From NCBI GenBank assembly GCA_938743325.2, contig OW568862.1, forward strand, positions 845,501 to 909,500: 64,000 nt of DNA, read 5' to 3'. This DNA is from Pycnococcus provasolii. Taxonomy: Eukaryota; Chlorophyta; Pseudoscourfieldiophyceae; Pseudoscourfieldiales; Pycnococcaceae. Both the position numbers and the translations under genes were made by a program. Position 1 is the stretch's first letter, and each line of letters begins with the position of its first letter. Shown here piece after piece: positions 11,201 to 19,705 of this stretch. The notes under the pieces are model-generated. The model ran no database searches. It saw nothing but the letters and a program-made list of their open reading frames with translations, and had not been told where the DNA came from.

Positions 11201-12698
11201 CAACCTCTCTCACAAAGAAGTAGAGACGAGTTTTCTTGATGTCAGTTTCTTCATCTTCAATTGGCACGCTTCCGCACGATTCGAAGACCTCATCTTTGCC
11301 TTTAGAAACACAGCTTTGACGAAGGGCTTCTGCCATGTGCGTCACAAGGCTTTGTCGGTAGCCTCTTTTGCTTTGAACATTTACTTTTTTCAGGGTTCCG
11401 CTCATCTCCGATTGAGAAATTTTCCACAAATCGCGACCAGATCGTGTATTGACGATGACCTTTCCATTTTGGCTCATCTCTTCGTGTGTCGTGACGAACT
11501 CCATGAATGCCTTGTCGAGCACACCGGCAATTTCTTCCATACTTGATCGAGGAGGCACATCATACTGAAGCGAACCGCTAGCTGCGCCACGGCAGAGAGC
11601 TTTACTCAGTCCGGACTCCTCCTCATCCTCGCCGAGGTGATAGGCAACTCGCACTGATTGGAACATGAGACCCTGCGTGCGCAGCAGGTCCATCATGCCC
11701 GCAAATCCGACGCTGTCCGTCGACGATGGCATGGGCACGTCAAAGACGCGCTCGAGCCAATTCATCACATCAGACACGTCGTGCCAAGTACCGTGTATCT
11801 TAACGAAGTCGAGGTCGCCATTGTGCGTGACGAAGTTCTCGACAGACGCCTGAGAGGATCTGTATATACCGTTGTGAAACCCGGTCCATAGAGCGTACAG
11901 CCGTGGGCTGTTCCACTGATGCGGGTGCGTGCCGTTGAATGTCACCTTAGACGAAGTGGCGAAACGCGTGTGACCCTGCACGAAGTATGGACTGTTGGGT
12001 GCCGGCCGAAATGCGTGGTCGCGTCGAAATTTGGCAAGGAGTAGTTCGCTGAGGTCGGTACGTTTCCCGTTCACGACGCGACTACGCACGCCGACTCGCT
12101 GGTCGTCTTCTTCGCCCTTGGAAGAGCTGGACACAGGGACGTACGACACGACGCCGCCGCACTGCGCACCTCGCGCCATGGTAATTTCCACCATGCGCTT
12201 GAGCACCTCCGGCACGAGTTGTTTATTCGCCAGGTCGAGTAAGAGTAGACCGAAGTTGCCACAGGCGAAACGAACTGTTCTCCGAAGTGTGTGATCGTGC
12301 CCCAAACGTAGCAGGTCTGTCGCCAAAGCTTCCACCGCCGTTAGCCAAGCGGCTGCACGCACGCACGCAGAGTGCTGCTGGTGCTCCATCGCGATGGCCA
12401 GTGCCACCGAAGCTATCCAACCCGCGTGCCGCACCACGCACGCCTTGCCTCGCGTGATGGCGCTGGCGCTCACTTGCACACGCCTTTTCCATAGAGCACC
12501 CACGGCGTTGTCACGCGTGAGCACGTGCTTGAGCTTGAGCCCCACGCCGAGTAGAATGGCAAGGTGCGCGAGTTCGTGCAGCACGCCAAACAGCCAGTGG
12601 TACGCGAGGAAGCCGAGTGCGCCTTCGAGTCGTACCGTCCCATATGCTATATTACGATCTCCGAGCGTGGATCTTGCCATCGCCGACCATGCCGCCAT
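8235..12698 (-). CDS. Membrane GFAT-like protein: class-II glutamine amidotransferase plus SIS domain
   Basis: 1487 aa from the first ATG (12698). Residues about 25-155 are hydrophobic; one helix contains HELAH (41-45). A class-II glutamine amidotransferase domain follows. Its likely nucleophile is Cys180 in QCGGVVSYV (compare CGIVGY in GFAT); GHTRFAT (243-249), THNGD (292-296) and SSTDS (325-329) match the GFAT glutamine-binding positions, so the site looks intact. A linker of about 190 residues interrupts the domain before NARGSFGVCVSS. An SIS sugar-phosphate domain (about 735-900) has VIITGCEVSLW and THSGGT. Two hydrophobic segments (about 993-1008 and 1036-1056) and a long helical tail follow. 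GFAT makes glucosamine-6-phosphate; this is a large, membrane-bound relative, so substrate and reaction are unproven. An internal nucleophile is odd, because class-II enzymes need it at the mature N-terminus. Confidence 0.85.
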   Translation of the reverse strand: MAAWSAMARSTLGDRNIAYGTVRLEGALGFLAYHWLFGVLHELAHLAILLGVGLKLKHVLTRDNAVGALWKRRVQVSASAITRGKACVVRHAGWIASVALAIAMEHQQHSACVRAAAWLTAVEALATDLLRLGHDHTLRRTVRFACGNFGLLLLDLANKQLVPEVLKRMVEITMARGAQCGGVVSYVPVSSSSKGEEDDQRVGVRSRVVNGKRTDLSELLLAKFRRDHAFRPAPNSPYFVQGHTRFATSSKVTFNGTHPHQWNSPRLYALWTGFHNGIYRSSQASVENFVTHNGDLDFVKIHGTWHDVSDVMNWLERVFDVPMPSSTDSVGFAGMMDLLRTQGLMFQSVRVAYHLGEDEEESGLSKALCRGAASGSLQYDVPPRSSMEEIAGVLDKAFMEFVTTHEEMSQNGKVIVNTRSGRDLWKISQSEMSGTLKKVNVQSKRGYRQSLVTHMAEALRQSCVSKGKDEVFESCGSVPIEDEETDIKKTRLYFFVREVVYAFFEYDLFTALRMFMKNARGSFGVCVSSSVDANRQVALASRGQTISIAFYPRLGMVLWGSELAATKAALGLGDEPIVPISSDRHPSEAWGNLIARRLDLDDTGGEVCLLDFSADANRLPSVSRINHALKVHTPLEGVRMLLQEEELLKFGALSKRMLPLEDNPLITPLPIASQMDRRDLVAKDIRDLPYVLKTIRSDFEDSSSLNSMSMWTLRKALTTRIIGKSSVSSDDDRADVFRARNTVDVIITGCEVSLWLAEQFQSDLSYVYPQLSIRSISANKLLGMLGQSIPTLGLGSTCPQEATWNIADAVVLIVTHSGGTFPSLAVAKLMPNYTKHVFAITSDWDTEVGRQLRSKNCGEDWQDIEFASRIFTSHAGLRFAEPCSLTVAAIHQVLTEILLNLMYFTRPPNDEDGELASLGTNQVHKLGQELRTVLGASHSARDISNLYASNKANIVAISQITGSGDGGNNVVEKALRGKGAAWAKHVLESPKSWLICAAYIIITVTWGKPLVTGVLANVPQVFEPGSQHGGAVYRVSLFVDAIIYLFCAQWSVLLLRVFEGRPLLHRLAGGRSVVIGDIPWVAQSVEAYLSKLFAVAYSAASIHVYSGNPWDHLVHRHTHRVVRGVLLAVGRPDGRIAAHSNAEASACLSLSQASSIQSLGGTCESLTVGHNRFQLPLSAHAVALPDRRTVGGPLYLCEKALEQDVRVKRVQEARSAARSSSSKKNSMKKATTQQASSEIDMVKETSRSPASLVGFFSGLKGKKFEAITDIHTYAMKMREDMKSFSGLTSRHLASGILALVEGETIVQWSDLDVERCSMVLQETRFDSMQRCVSFFVMFHEMAKCVADFWRNISLGLLGYSIHRTHSIMRVATTACPVSGMEVRERQKFLAFSRQWNMVTHRIRNAIVQYKVIKRAKSYASLGTRTPDGSVHGEDDARRKSLSRSSTGSLPPVEGTGARRNSNPSVSFVAPAAERDTSLSSNEEPGEP

Positions 12699-13841
12699 TG
12701 TAGCGTGTACCAACAACTAACTCCGTGGTTTTGTGCACAGCAAACAAACAGGCTGCTGGCCAACAAACAGGCCAACCTTAAGACCGCACTACCTTAAGAC
12801 CGGACCACCTGAAGACCGGAATATAACCTTAACCGGACCAACCAACCTTAACCACACCAACCAACAAGCGGACCTTAAGAGTGCGTATTTATTATCAAGA
12901 CAGGCGAGACGGCGACGGCGACGGCGGCCCGGGTCGGTGGGTGCCCGGGGGCCCAAGAAACAGGTGTGTACTGTACGGTAGTGATGAAGTGCCGGCGACT
13001 TTTTCGACGTTTCGTGAGCTAAAAAGACAGGTTGCAGGCTTGCATTGCAGCACAGAAAAGTCCCGTAGGCACTAGGCAGGCGCATGGCGCATGGAACAAT
13101 GGAACTTGGGACGGCCGCGTATCGCCGCCGATCATAAGAACTAACTAACGTGATTCGCGTGAAAACTGAAATCCCTTGATACGTGCGACGGTACCCGGGT
13201 AAAATTTACGGGTAAACAAAAAGTGCATTGTCCTGCCGTCCTGCCGTCAACAATTGTCCACGGGTACGTACTCTACCCTTTACATAGCTGTTCGGTTCTG
13301 TCCCCGATGATCCTTATGCCAATTGCCAAAGAGGGCTGGTACAAACACTCCATGAACTATGAAGTATGAAGTATGAACCACCAATGGTTGTTCTAAGACA
13401 TATATTAAGATGGTCAATCCGTCAATCCAGAGTCCTACCGTAGTGCGGCCGACATGAAAGAAACAAGAAACAGAATGGGAAAGGTGACATCATGTATAGA
13501 GAAATCTAGGATGATAGGTATGCGCAAGGCCAATATATAGGTACATACAGTAGGTCAGTAGGTGGTGGTACAGTAGTTCTAAGTTCATGGTCGTCAGGTC
13601 GTGAGTTCCCGGTCTTGTCAAGTAAAATAAGTACTGACCTTCGCAAATGACCTCTGCGAATGAATGCGACTGCTTGGAAGGAAACCATGAATGCGATATC
13701 GGCAGCTGAATGAAGCTTCTCGTCGGGACCCCCCTCGCCCTCGCCCTCGCTCGCTGCCTCGCTGGGATCCATCCTTAGACTAGAACTGCATTATGCATCA
13801 GCCGGTCCGTTCCCATCAGCTCCATCATAATCCCAACATTC
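12699..13841. other. Divergent intergenic region with CCTTAA motifs
   Basis: 1143 bp between divergent starts. The left 180 bp contain five CCTTAA hexamers (about 12776, 12791, 12828, 12850, 12872), which read TTAAGG on the coding strand of the minus-strand gene. A further AT-richer stretch at 13140-13700 shows no gene, RNA gene or clear repeat. Confidence 0.6.
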
Positions 13842-14335
13842 ATGCCGCCTCCGTCCATGCCAGCCTCGGCCGCGGCGTTACCAGCGGCCTCAGCGGCCTC
13901 AGTATCTGCTCGGCCTCAGCAGCGGCCAGTCAGCTCATCACCCAACTGTAGAGACCTGTGCTTCGTGTGCGGAGAACATGCCAAGCTCAGGTGCTCGCGG
14001 TGCAAGTCTGTCAGGTACTGCTCGCTCGAACACCAGAGAATGAACTGGGGGGAGCACAAGCAGCACTGTCGTCGACCGCCGAATAACGCAGGCAGCAGCA
14101 GCAGCAGCACCACCAACTCCAACGCCAACACCAGTGTCGCTGCAGCAACAAGTCGACGACTGGAGGGGACGAACACAACCGCGTCCGCATCCGCATCCGC
14201 ACCCGCGTCTCGGCCGCCGGCGATACCGCAGAGACCTCGGACACCGGCGAGTCAGCAAACCACCTTGACCACAACCACGACCACGACCACGACGACCTAC
14301 ACAACCACAACGACCATCTCCACGACGACGACGAC

Positions 14336-14394
<59 letters not shown>

Positions 14395-17045
14395 GCACAA
14401 CAACCTTGGCACCACCTCGAGTGCCGCGGAGACCGCCAACGCCGGTATCACGTCCTGCTGCTTTTCGCGAGGCTCTCGGCGAAGCGCGCAGGCATCCGCC
14501 TGCACCTCGGCGAAGGGAACATCAAGCGCCTGCTGAATTACGCGCACCACCTTCTTCGCTAGCAAAGCCGGCAGTTGCAACCTTCGGCAGGGAAGTCAGG
14601 CAAACGGAAGCAACGTCGTCGTCATCGACGGCGACGTTGCCGACGCCGCCGCACCATGAACAGAAAAAAGAAGCAACGAGCAGTGCTTTGCGTCCGGGCT
14701 TCCTTGACGCTGGTAAACAGAGCGAGGATGCAGAGCAAACAGGCCGTCTCGCCGCAAGGCTACGGCACCTTACCCAGAGCTTTCGTGGGGAACCTGATGA
14801 GCCGAGATCATCGTCGCGTGACGCGACATTTGACAAGGCTGTCGGTTCGCTTGTGAACGAACTTCCTCCCGAATTGCTGCAGATGGTGTTCAACAATCTC
14901 TCTGCTCGCGATCTCGCGCGAGTCCAGCTCGTATGTCGAACGTGGATGGATGCATCACGCTGCGACTCGGTGTGGCGTCCGCACGTCAACCTTCTTGGCG
15001 ATATCGCGTCGACGCGCGGGCATCGCCGTTTCGGCGCAGGACGAGTCTCCCTTGCAGGCATGTTTGCAGCGCGCCGAAATGATGAGCGCATGTGGAGAAG
15101 TGGGCGGTACGAGCAGACGACGGTGAGCTCGCACAGTGCTAACGTCGAAATGGTGCAGCTTGTCTCTCTCGTGAGTCCGTATGGCCGGTGCATCGTGAGC
15201 GGAGGCTGGGACGGTCAGCTGATTGTGCAGCCTGTGCGATCTGCGGAGGAAATTGAGCGCGATCAAGCGGCAGCAGGGGCGGCGACGCTCGCGAACCCGT
15301 CGGCATCGCTCTCGGCGTCATCCTCGGCGGGGAGGACAATACCCGCCGTGCAGAACTGCGTTGACAACGACGCCAGCTCCATCAACCAATCTCAGGACAG
15401 CAGCAGTCACGATAGATCATACCACGAAACGTCGCCGACGACAGAAAATATACAGCAGCAAATACAAAAGCAGCTGCATAAGCTGCTTCAGGCGTATCGC
15501 GGCAACGCGAGCCCGCACGGCGGGTGGATAAGCTGTATGGACGTTTCGCCCAATGGACGCTTCATCGTGAGTGGTGCCTGCGACGGAACACTGTGCCTAT
15601 GGCGCGTCGTGGTGCTAGTCATGGGCGAAGGCGAGCACGGCACGCGCTTCGTCGTCGAGCAGGAGGCTGATCCGGTGGCTGCGGCTGCGCAGTCGCGCAT
15701 GGTCATGCTCTCCACGGCAAGCCACATTCTCGTCCTGCCCGAATCCGTCGTACGCCTGCCGACCGGCGTTGCCATTTCCTGCTGCAAATTTGTGCATGAT
15801 ACGTGCGTAGTTGCCGGATCGAGCGACAGCTACGCACGCGTCTTTTGCCGTATCGACCATGGCGCGGCGCAGCGTCTTCAGCCTGGCAGCACAGCGACGG
15901 AGGTGCGCAGCGAGTGGATTCTGAAGAGGACGCTGTACGGCCACCGTGACTGCGTGTGGTCAACGCTGCCCATTTCCCAAGAGCGCCTTGTTACGGCTAG
16001 TCGCGACGGGCAGGCTATAATACATGACGTCCGCGACTGCTTCCACATAGAGTCGGGCGATGGCGAAACGGGGGAAGCGCGTCCTGCCGCTAGGGGTGAG
16101 CGAGTCATGCTTTTCCGCGACGAGCCGAATCAACCCTTGTTCCAACAGGCGGACGAGCGCGCTTCCAACGACCCGGAACCTTCGTATATTTTAGAGGCGC
16201 ACAACGAGGCTCTGCTGTGCATGGAGGTTGGCTACGGGGCCAGCTTGCTCGCTCTTGGGGGTGCGGACAAGACGCTGTGCGTCTGGGACCTCAAACCTGG
16301 AGTGCAGACGAACGGCGACTCCCTTGCCATGTCCGAAGCTCCCATGCCGATGCGAGTGGCAAAGTGCAAGCACCGCCACGGCGTTCTTTCGGTTAGTTTT
16401 CTCACACGATGGAGAAATATGGTAACGATTGCGGCGGGATGCGCGAATGGCGACGTCGCCATCTGGGTGCTGCACGAGCGCACGTCCTGCGAGGACTCCT
16501 CCGCGTCCTTCGCCACGGATCGCCTTCGTCGCAAGTACTCGGGCATAAGTCTCGTGTCGGTACTAACGCACAACAAGGGCATTCCTAGCATCGTGTGCCA
16601 TCGTGGCGTGCTGGTAGTGGTTTCGCCCGGCGATGGCGTTTACGTGCGCATGCTTGACATCGATGCAACATCGAGCTTGTGGAAGGTGCGCGAGGCTGAC
16701 ATGACGAGTTCCACGTGCATTGCGGACACGACAGATGCACCGGAGGGTTTGCCTGAGATGCTTCTTGCCGAGCGTGCAGACGTGGGTTGCTTCGAGGCGA
16801 GTGTGGCGGTAACGCCAAAGGATGCTGCAGAATCGCGCCATTCGAGCAGAAAGGACGACAAGGCTTCTGCGAGCAAGCACCTGCATTTCAACACCTGCGC
16901 CTCACCGCTGCACTTCAACACGTGCGTGTCCATGCTTGATGGCATTCATGTCGGAGGTAGCCACTGCGTTGCGCTCGACGATCGGTACCTCGTATTTGGC
17001 ACGAACATGGGCGATGTTGTCAGGTTGGACTTCAGCTCGCCATGA
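13842..17045 (+). CDS. MYND zinc finger / F-box / WD40 protein
   Basis: 1067 aa from an ATG, one exon. A MYND zinc finger lies near residues 40-76, starting CFVCGEHAKLRCSRCKSVRY and ending with the CSLEHQ...H...H..C half. A Thr-rich and 19-glutamine stretch (about 145-185) leads into a disordered linker. An F-box lies near 339-385 (LPPELLQMVFNNLSARDLAR, then LVCRTWMDA). The rest, about 420-1065, is a WD40 propeller interrupted by low-complexity loops; clear blades include GKFIVSG-like GRFIVSGACDGTLCLWRV and LALGGADKTLCVWDLKP. F-box plus WD40 is the layout of an SCF ubiquitin-ligase substrate receptor. The added MYND finger, usually a proline-peptide binding module, suggests a second partner. 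The role is inferred; the three domains are clear. Confidence 0.88.
14337..14393 (+). repeat. (CAG)19 coding microsatellite
   Basis: Nineteen perfect CAG codons give 19 consecutive glutamines, directly after an ACC/ACG-rich stretch coding for threonine. It lies in the linker of the MYND/F-box/WD40 protein. Pure codon repetition implies recent slippage and likely length variation. Confidence 0.97.
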
Positions 17046-17273
17046 GTAAGCGCTCGCCACCCGGAAACTGCGAGCAAATATGCCGTCAGTGTGCGAAGAA
17101 GCTCACTTGGTTTGTTTTAAAGACCTAACTCCTTGGAAGACAGGTTCACTCCCAAGAATAGGAGGACGCCATTTTTTTAGAGACTCTAAATAGAGTAGTA
17201 GATGTAAATCACATTCCATTACATTTGAATGAGCAATCACAGTACAAGAAGAGTATTATCACATGTTCTCATT

Positions 17274-18647
17274 TCACGCCTTGGGGATGGCAAAACGCTT
17301 ATACCCGTTCACCTTGCGCTCGTAGTCGAACTTGTGATAGGTGACGATCCTTCTCATTTCAGCGCCTCGCGCGGGGAGCGGGTTCGTGCTATACGTTTCG
17401 TCCACCTGCGGCGGGCACAGGTAGTTCATAAGCATTTGCGCCTTCATGCGGTTGACAAATCTGCTCTTGTGGCTTCCGTCAATGGTCTTCATGCTCTTGT
17501 CCTGGTGTCCGTCGAAGCATCGCAGATCCTTGCACAGCTCCGTCATGTGAAAGATGTCGAGGAAGGGGATGCCTATTCTGTGCAGAGCCTTGACGATGCC
17601 CGTGTTGAACCAGAGCATCCGCCGGTTCGTCTGGTGCTCCCGGTACCCTCTCGGCACGAGGTCGAGGCGATAGCCAGTGCCGGTTACCCACACAAACTTG
17701 ATGCTCGGCTTCTTCGCTTGCACGTATTTGATGTACTCGATGATTTTCGACACAAGCAGCTGAAGCAGCTTCGTGTCTGATAGCTTGAGCTGCTGAACGA
17801 CGCGAAACTTCACCTCGTGGATGAGCGAGTTGATGACGACGTAGTCGTACTTAAGAATGACTTCGTCATTCGCCTTCAGCCTCGTACCGAGTGGCGTGTG
17901 ACTTTTGTCGACGAAGTAGTTCTGCTGCGTGACGTGTCCCACGCGAAACGTGTCCGACTTTAAGTCTTCAAGGTTGTAGTCGTAAGTCATCTTGCTGAGT
18001 GCCTTGGATGTCCTGACGTGCCTGCTTTCGTGCGTCAGGTTCCCCTTCACGACGTCCACGAGACCGATGAACATTCCGCGCATGTACGAGTCGCCGATAA
18101 TGACGACACGCTTGTTCTGAAGGCACGCCTGCGCCTCCTCTGCCTTGAACATCTTGTAGCGCAGCTTCGTGCGGTAGTACTTGTTTCCCGTGGGATTTTC
18201 CCACAGGCCGGTTTCGCACCTTGTTAGGTACTTGGGTATGTACTCGTCGCCCTTCCACTCGCCAACCACCCACGTGTTGAGGTCAGCCATGAAGTTGTTC
18301 GGCCTTCTTACGACTTGTCCGCTTGCTGGTGCTGGTGGAGTCACCTCCTTCTCCTCCTCCTCCTCCTCCTCCTCGCCGCTGTTGGCGACGGCTGCAGGCG
18401 TTGGCGACGCTGGTTGTGCCTTCCGCCTTTTTTGTTTCATTGTCGCCTTAGGCTTGTGGCGTGTCGTTTGTTGTGGGAGTGCCTTTTGTGTCTGTTGCCC
18501 CAAGGCAGTTTGATAGCTGGTTTGGGCGTTCAACAGCAGGAACGACAAGGAGCCGACTATAACAGCTAAGACTACTCCAAAGACGAAGGCCGCGGCGTGT
18601 TTCGTGACTACTGTGGACGACGACGACGACGACGACGACATCATCAT
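17274..18647 (-). CDS. Type II membrane protein with PC-esterase/TBL-like SGNH domain
   Basis: 457 aa. A short cytosolic Ser-rich tail, one signal anchor (about residues 19-39), and a low-complexity stem with a Glu run (92-99) precede a lumenal domain. That domain has the block VVIIGDSYMRG (GDS at 185-187) near its start and IDGSHKSRF (DGSH at 390-393) near its end. GDS plus DxxH is the catalytic arrangement of PC-esterase/TBL (trichome-birefringence-like) and related glycan O-acetyltransferases, which act in the Golgi. A Golgi polysaccharide or glycan O-acetyltransferase or esterase is therefore likely; the acceptor is unknown. It faces the WD40 gene tail to tail across about 230 bp. The overall match to TBL proteins is weak outside the two motifs. 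Confidence 0.7.
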   Translation of the reverse strand: MMMSSSSSSSSTVVTKHAAAFVFGVVLAVIVGSLSFLLLNAQTSYQTALGQQTQKALPQQTTRHKPKATMKQKRRKAQPASPTPAAVANSGEEEEEEEEKEVTPPAPASGQVVRRPNNFMADLNTWVVGEWKGDEYIPKYLTRCETGLWENPTGNKYYRTKLRYKMFKAEEAQACLQNKRVVIIGDSYMRGMFIGLVDVVKGNLTHESRHVRTSKALSKMTYDYNLEDLKSDTFRVGHVTQQNYFVDKSHTPLGTRLKANDEVILKYDYVVINSLIHEVKFRVVQQLKLSDTKLLQLLVSKIIEYIKYVQAKKPSIKFVWVTGTGYRLDLVPRGYREHQTNRRMLWFNTGIVKALHRIGIPFLDIFHMTELCKDLRCFDGHQDKSMKTIDGSHKSRFVNRMKAQMLMNYLCPPQVDETYSTNPLPARGAEMRRIVTYHKFDYERKVNGYKRFAIPKA

Positions 18648-19022
18648 CGTCGTCTTTACGAAACAAACTACAAACGAAACGGGTCGGATGGATTGCCGGA
18701 TGGGTTGAGTTGATGGGTTTTGAGAGATCGCTGATGCGCACTTTAAAAAAAACCTTAAAACCCTTACCGGCCTTCAAGTCTACTTTTGCCTCTTGAATTG
18801 CATCAGGTCGGAATCAGGTCTGAATCAGAGAATCAGGTGGTTCAAAGCTTTCCTTCCATAGTTCTTAATAAATGTGATGTTCCTCGTCGACGAGATGCGA
18901 GATGCGAGAGGAGGAGGAAACGCACTGGTCACCGACTCACCGGCCGGCGAAGTAATTGTATTAATCTTGCGACTTGCATTTAATTCTTGCGAGGGCTCTC
19001 CAGTCTCTCCAGGTGCCAGGTG

Positions 19023-19320
19023 CAAGGGCTCCTGACCACCTTTTACTTCCATACATAGGCGTGATGCAAGACCGGCGAAGGAAGGTGGCTGGTGGCGAAT
19101 CCTGAGACTTGCAAGGGCTCCTGACCACCTTACTAGGCGTGATGCAATACCGGCGAAGGAAGGTGGCTGGTGGCGAATCCTGAGACTTGCAAGGGCTCCT
19201 GACCACCTTACTAGTCGTGATGCAATACCGGCGAAGGAAGGTGGCTGGTGGCGAATCCTGAGACTTGCAAGGGCTCCTGACCACCTTACTAGGGTACCAT
19301 AGGCGTGATGCAACACCGGC
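19023..19320. repeat. 78-bp tandem repeat, four copies
   Basis: Units begin CAAGGGCTCCTGACCACCTT at 19023, 19112, 19190 and 19268. Copies 2 and 3 are 78 bp and almost identical (one change seen near the GGC/GTC position). Copy 1 is 89 bp with an 11-bp insert, and copy 4 is truncated with a short insert. High identity between the middle copies suggests recent duplication. Confidence 0.95.
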
Positions 19321-19398
19321 CGGCAAACTCATTCTTGCCAATACCTACCTGTACAAGGCTCAATTCACAACCCACCCAACCAACCGAATTCTACCCAA

Positions 19399-19428
19399 GG
19401 GTTAGGGTTAGGGTTAGGGTTAGGGTTA
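19399..19428 (+). repeat. Telomere-like (GGGTTA)5 tract
   Basis: Five perfect units, with TTAGGG on the plus strand, about 280 bp upstream of the NAA15 start and on its coding strand. It is far too short to be a chromosome end and is interstitial. Confidence 0.95.
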
Positions 19429-19705
19429 CCGTACCCCTAAAGAGAGGGAGGTTGAAGAGGTATCCCCCGAGGGCGACGATCCCGGCCCGTGCAGTTTGGC
19501 GTGTCCTTCCCGTGAGCGTGGCGTTGGTATTTGTAGGGCGTTCCCCTGGGCGGCGGCGCATCCCACATAAGAAATAAGAAAGAAAGCGTCACGACATTAA
19601 GTGTCTACCTGCCATCAGTAGTGAGTGATCTTGTATAGCAGTCTTCACATTTAGTGAGTGAGTTGTCGTCTGCCTTGCAGTGATTGATCGTAGTCATCGT
19701 GAGTC

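Larger units (their letters stand above)
18648..19705. other. Divergent intergenic region with minisatellite and TTAGGG tract
   Basis: 1058 bp between the PC-esterase-like gene (minus) and NAA15 (plus). It contains a 78-bp tandem repeat array and a TTAGGG tract, listed separately. A CCTTAA hexamer near 18754 lies about 110 bp upstream of the minus-strand start. Open frames here, such as 18825-19316 on minus, arise only because the 78-bp unit is a multiple of three. Confidence 0.75.

Noticed and set aside
18825-19341. Repetitive 126- and 163-codon minus frames
   Set aside because: They arise from a 78-bp tandem repeat whose unit is a multiple of three; no start context or homology.
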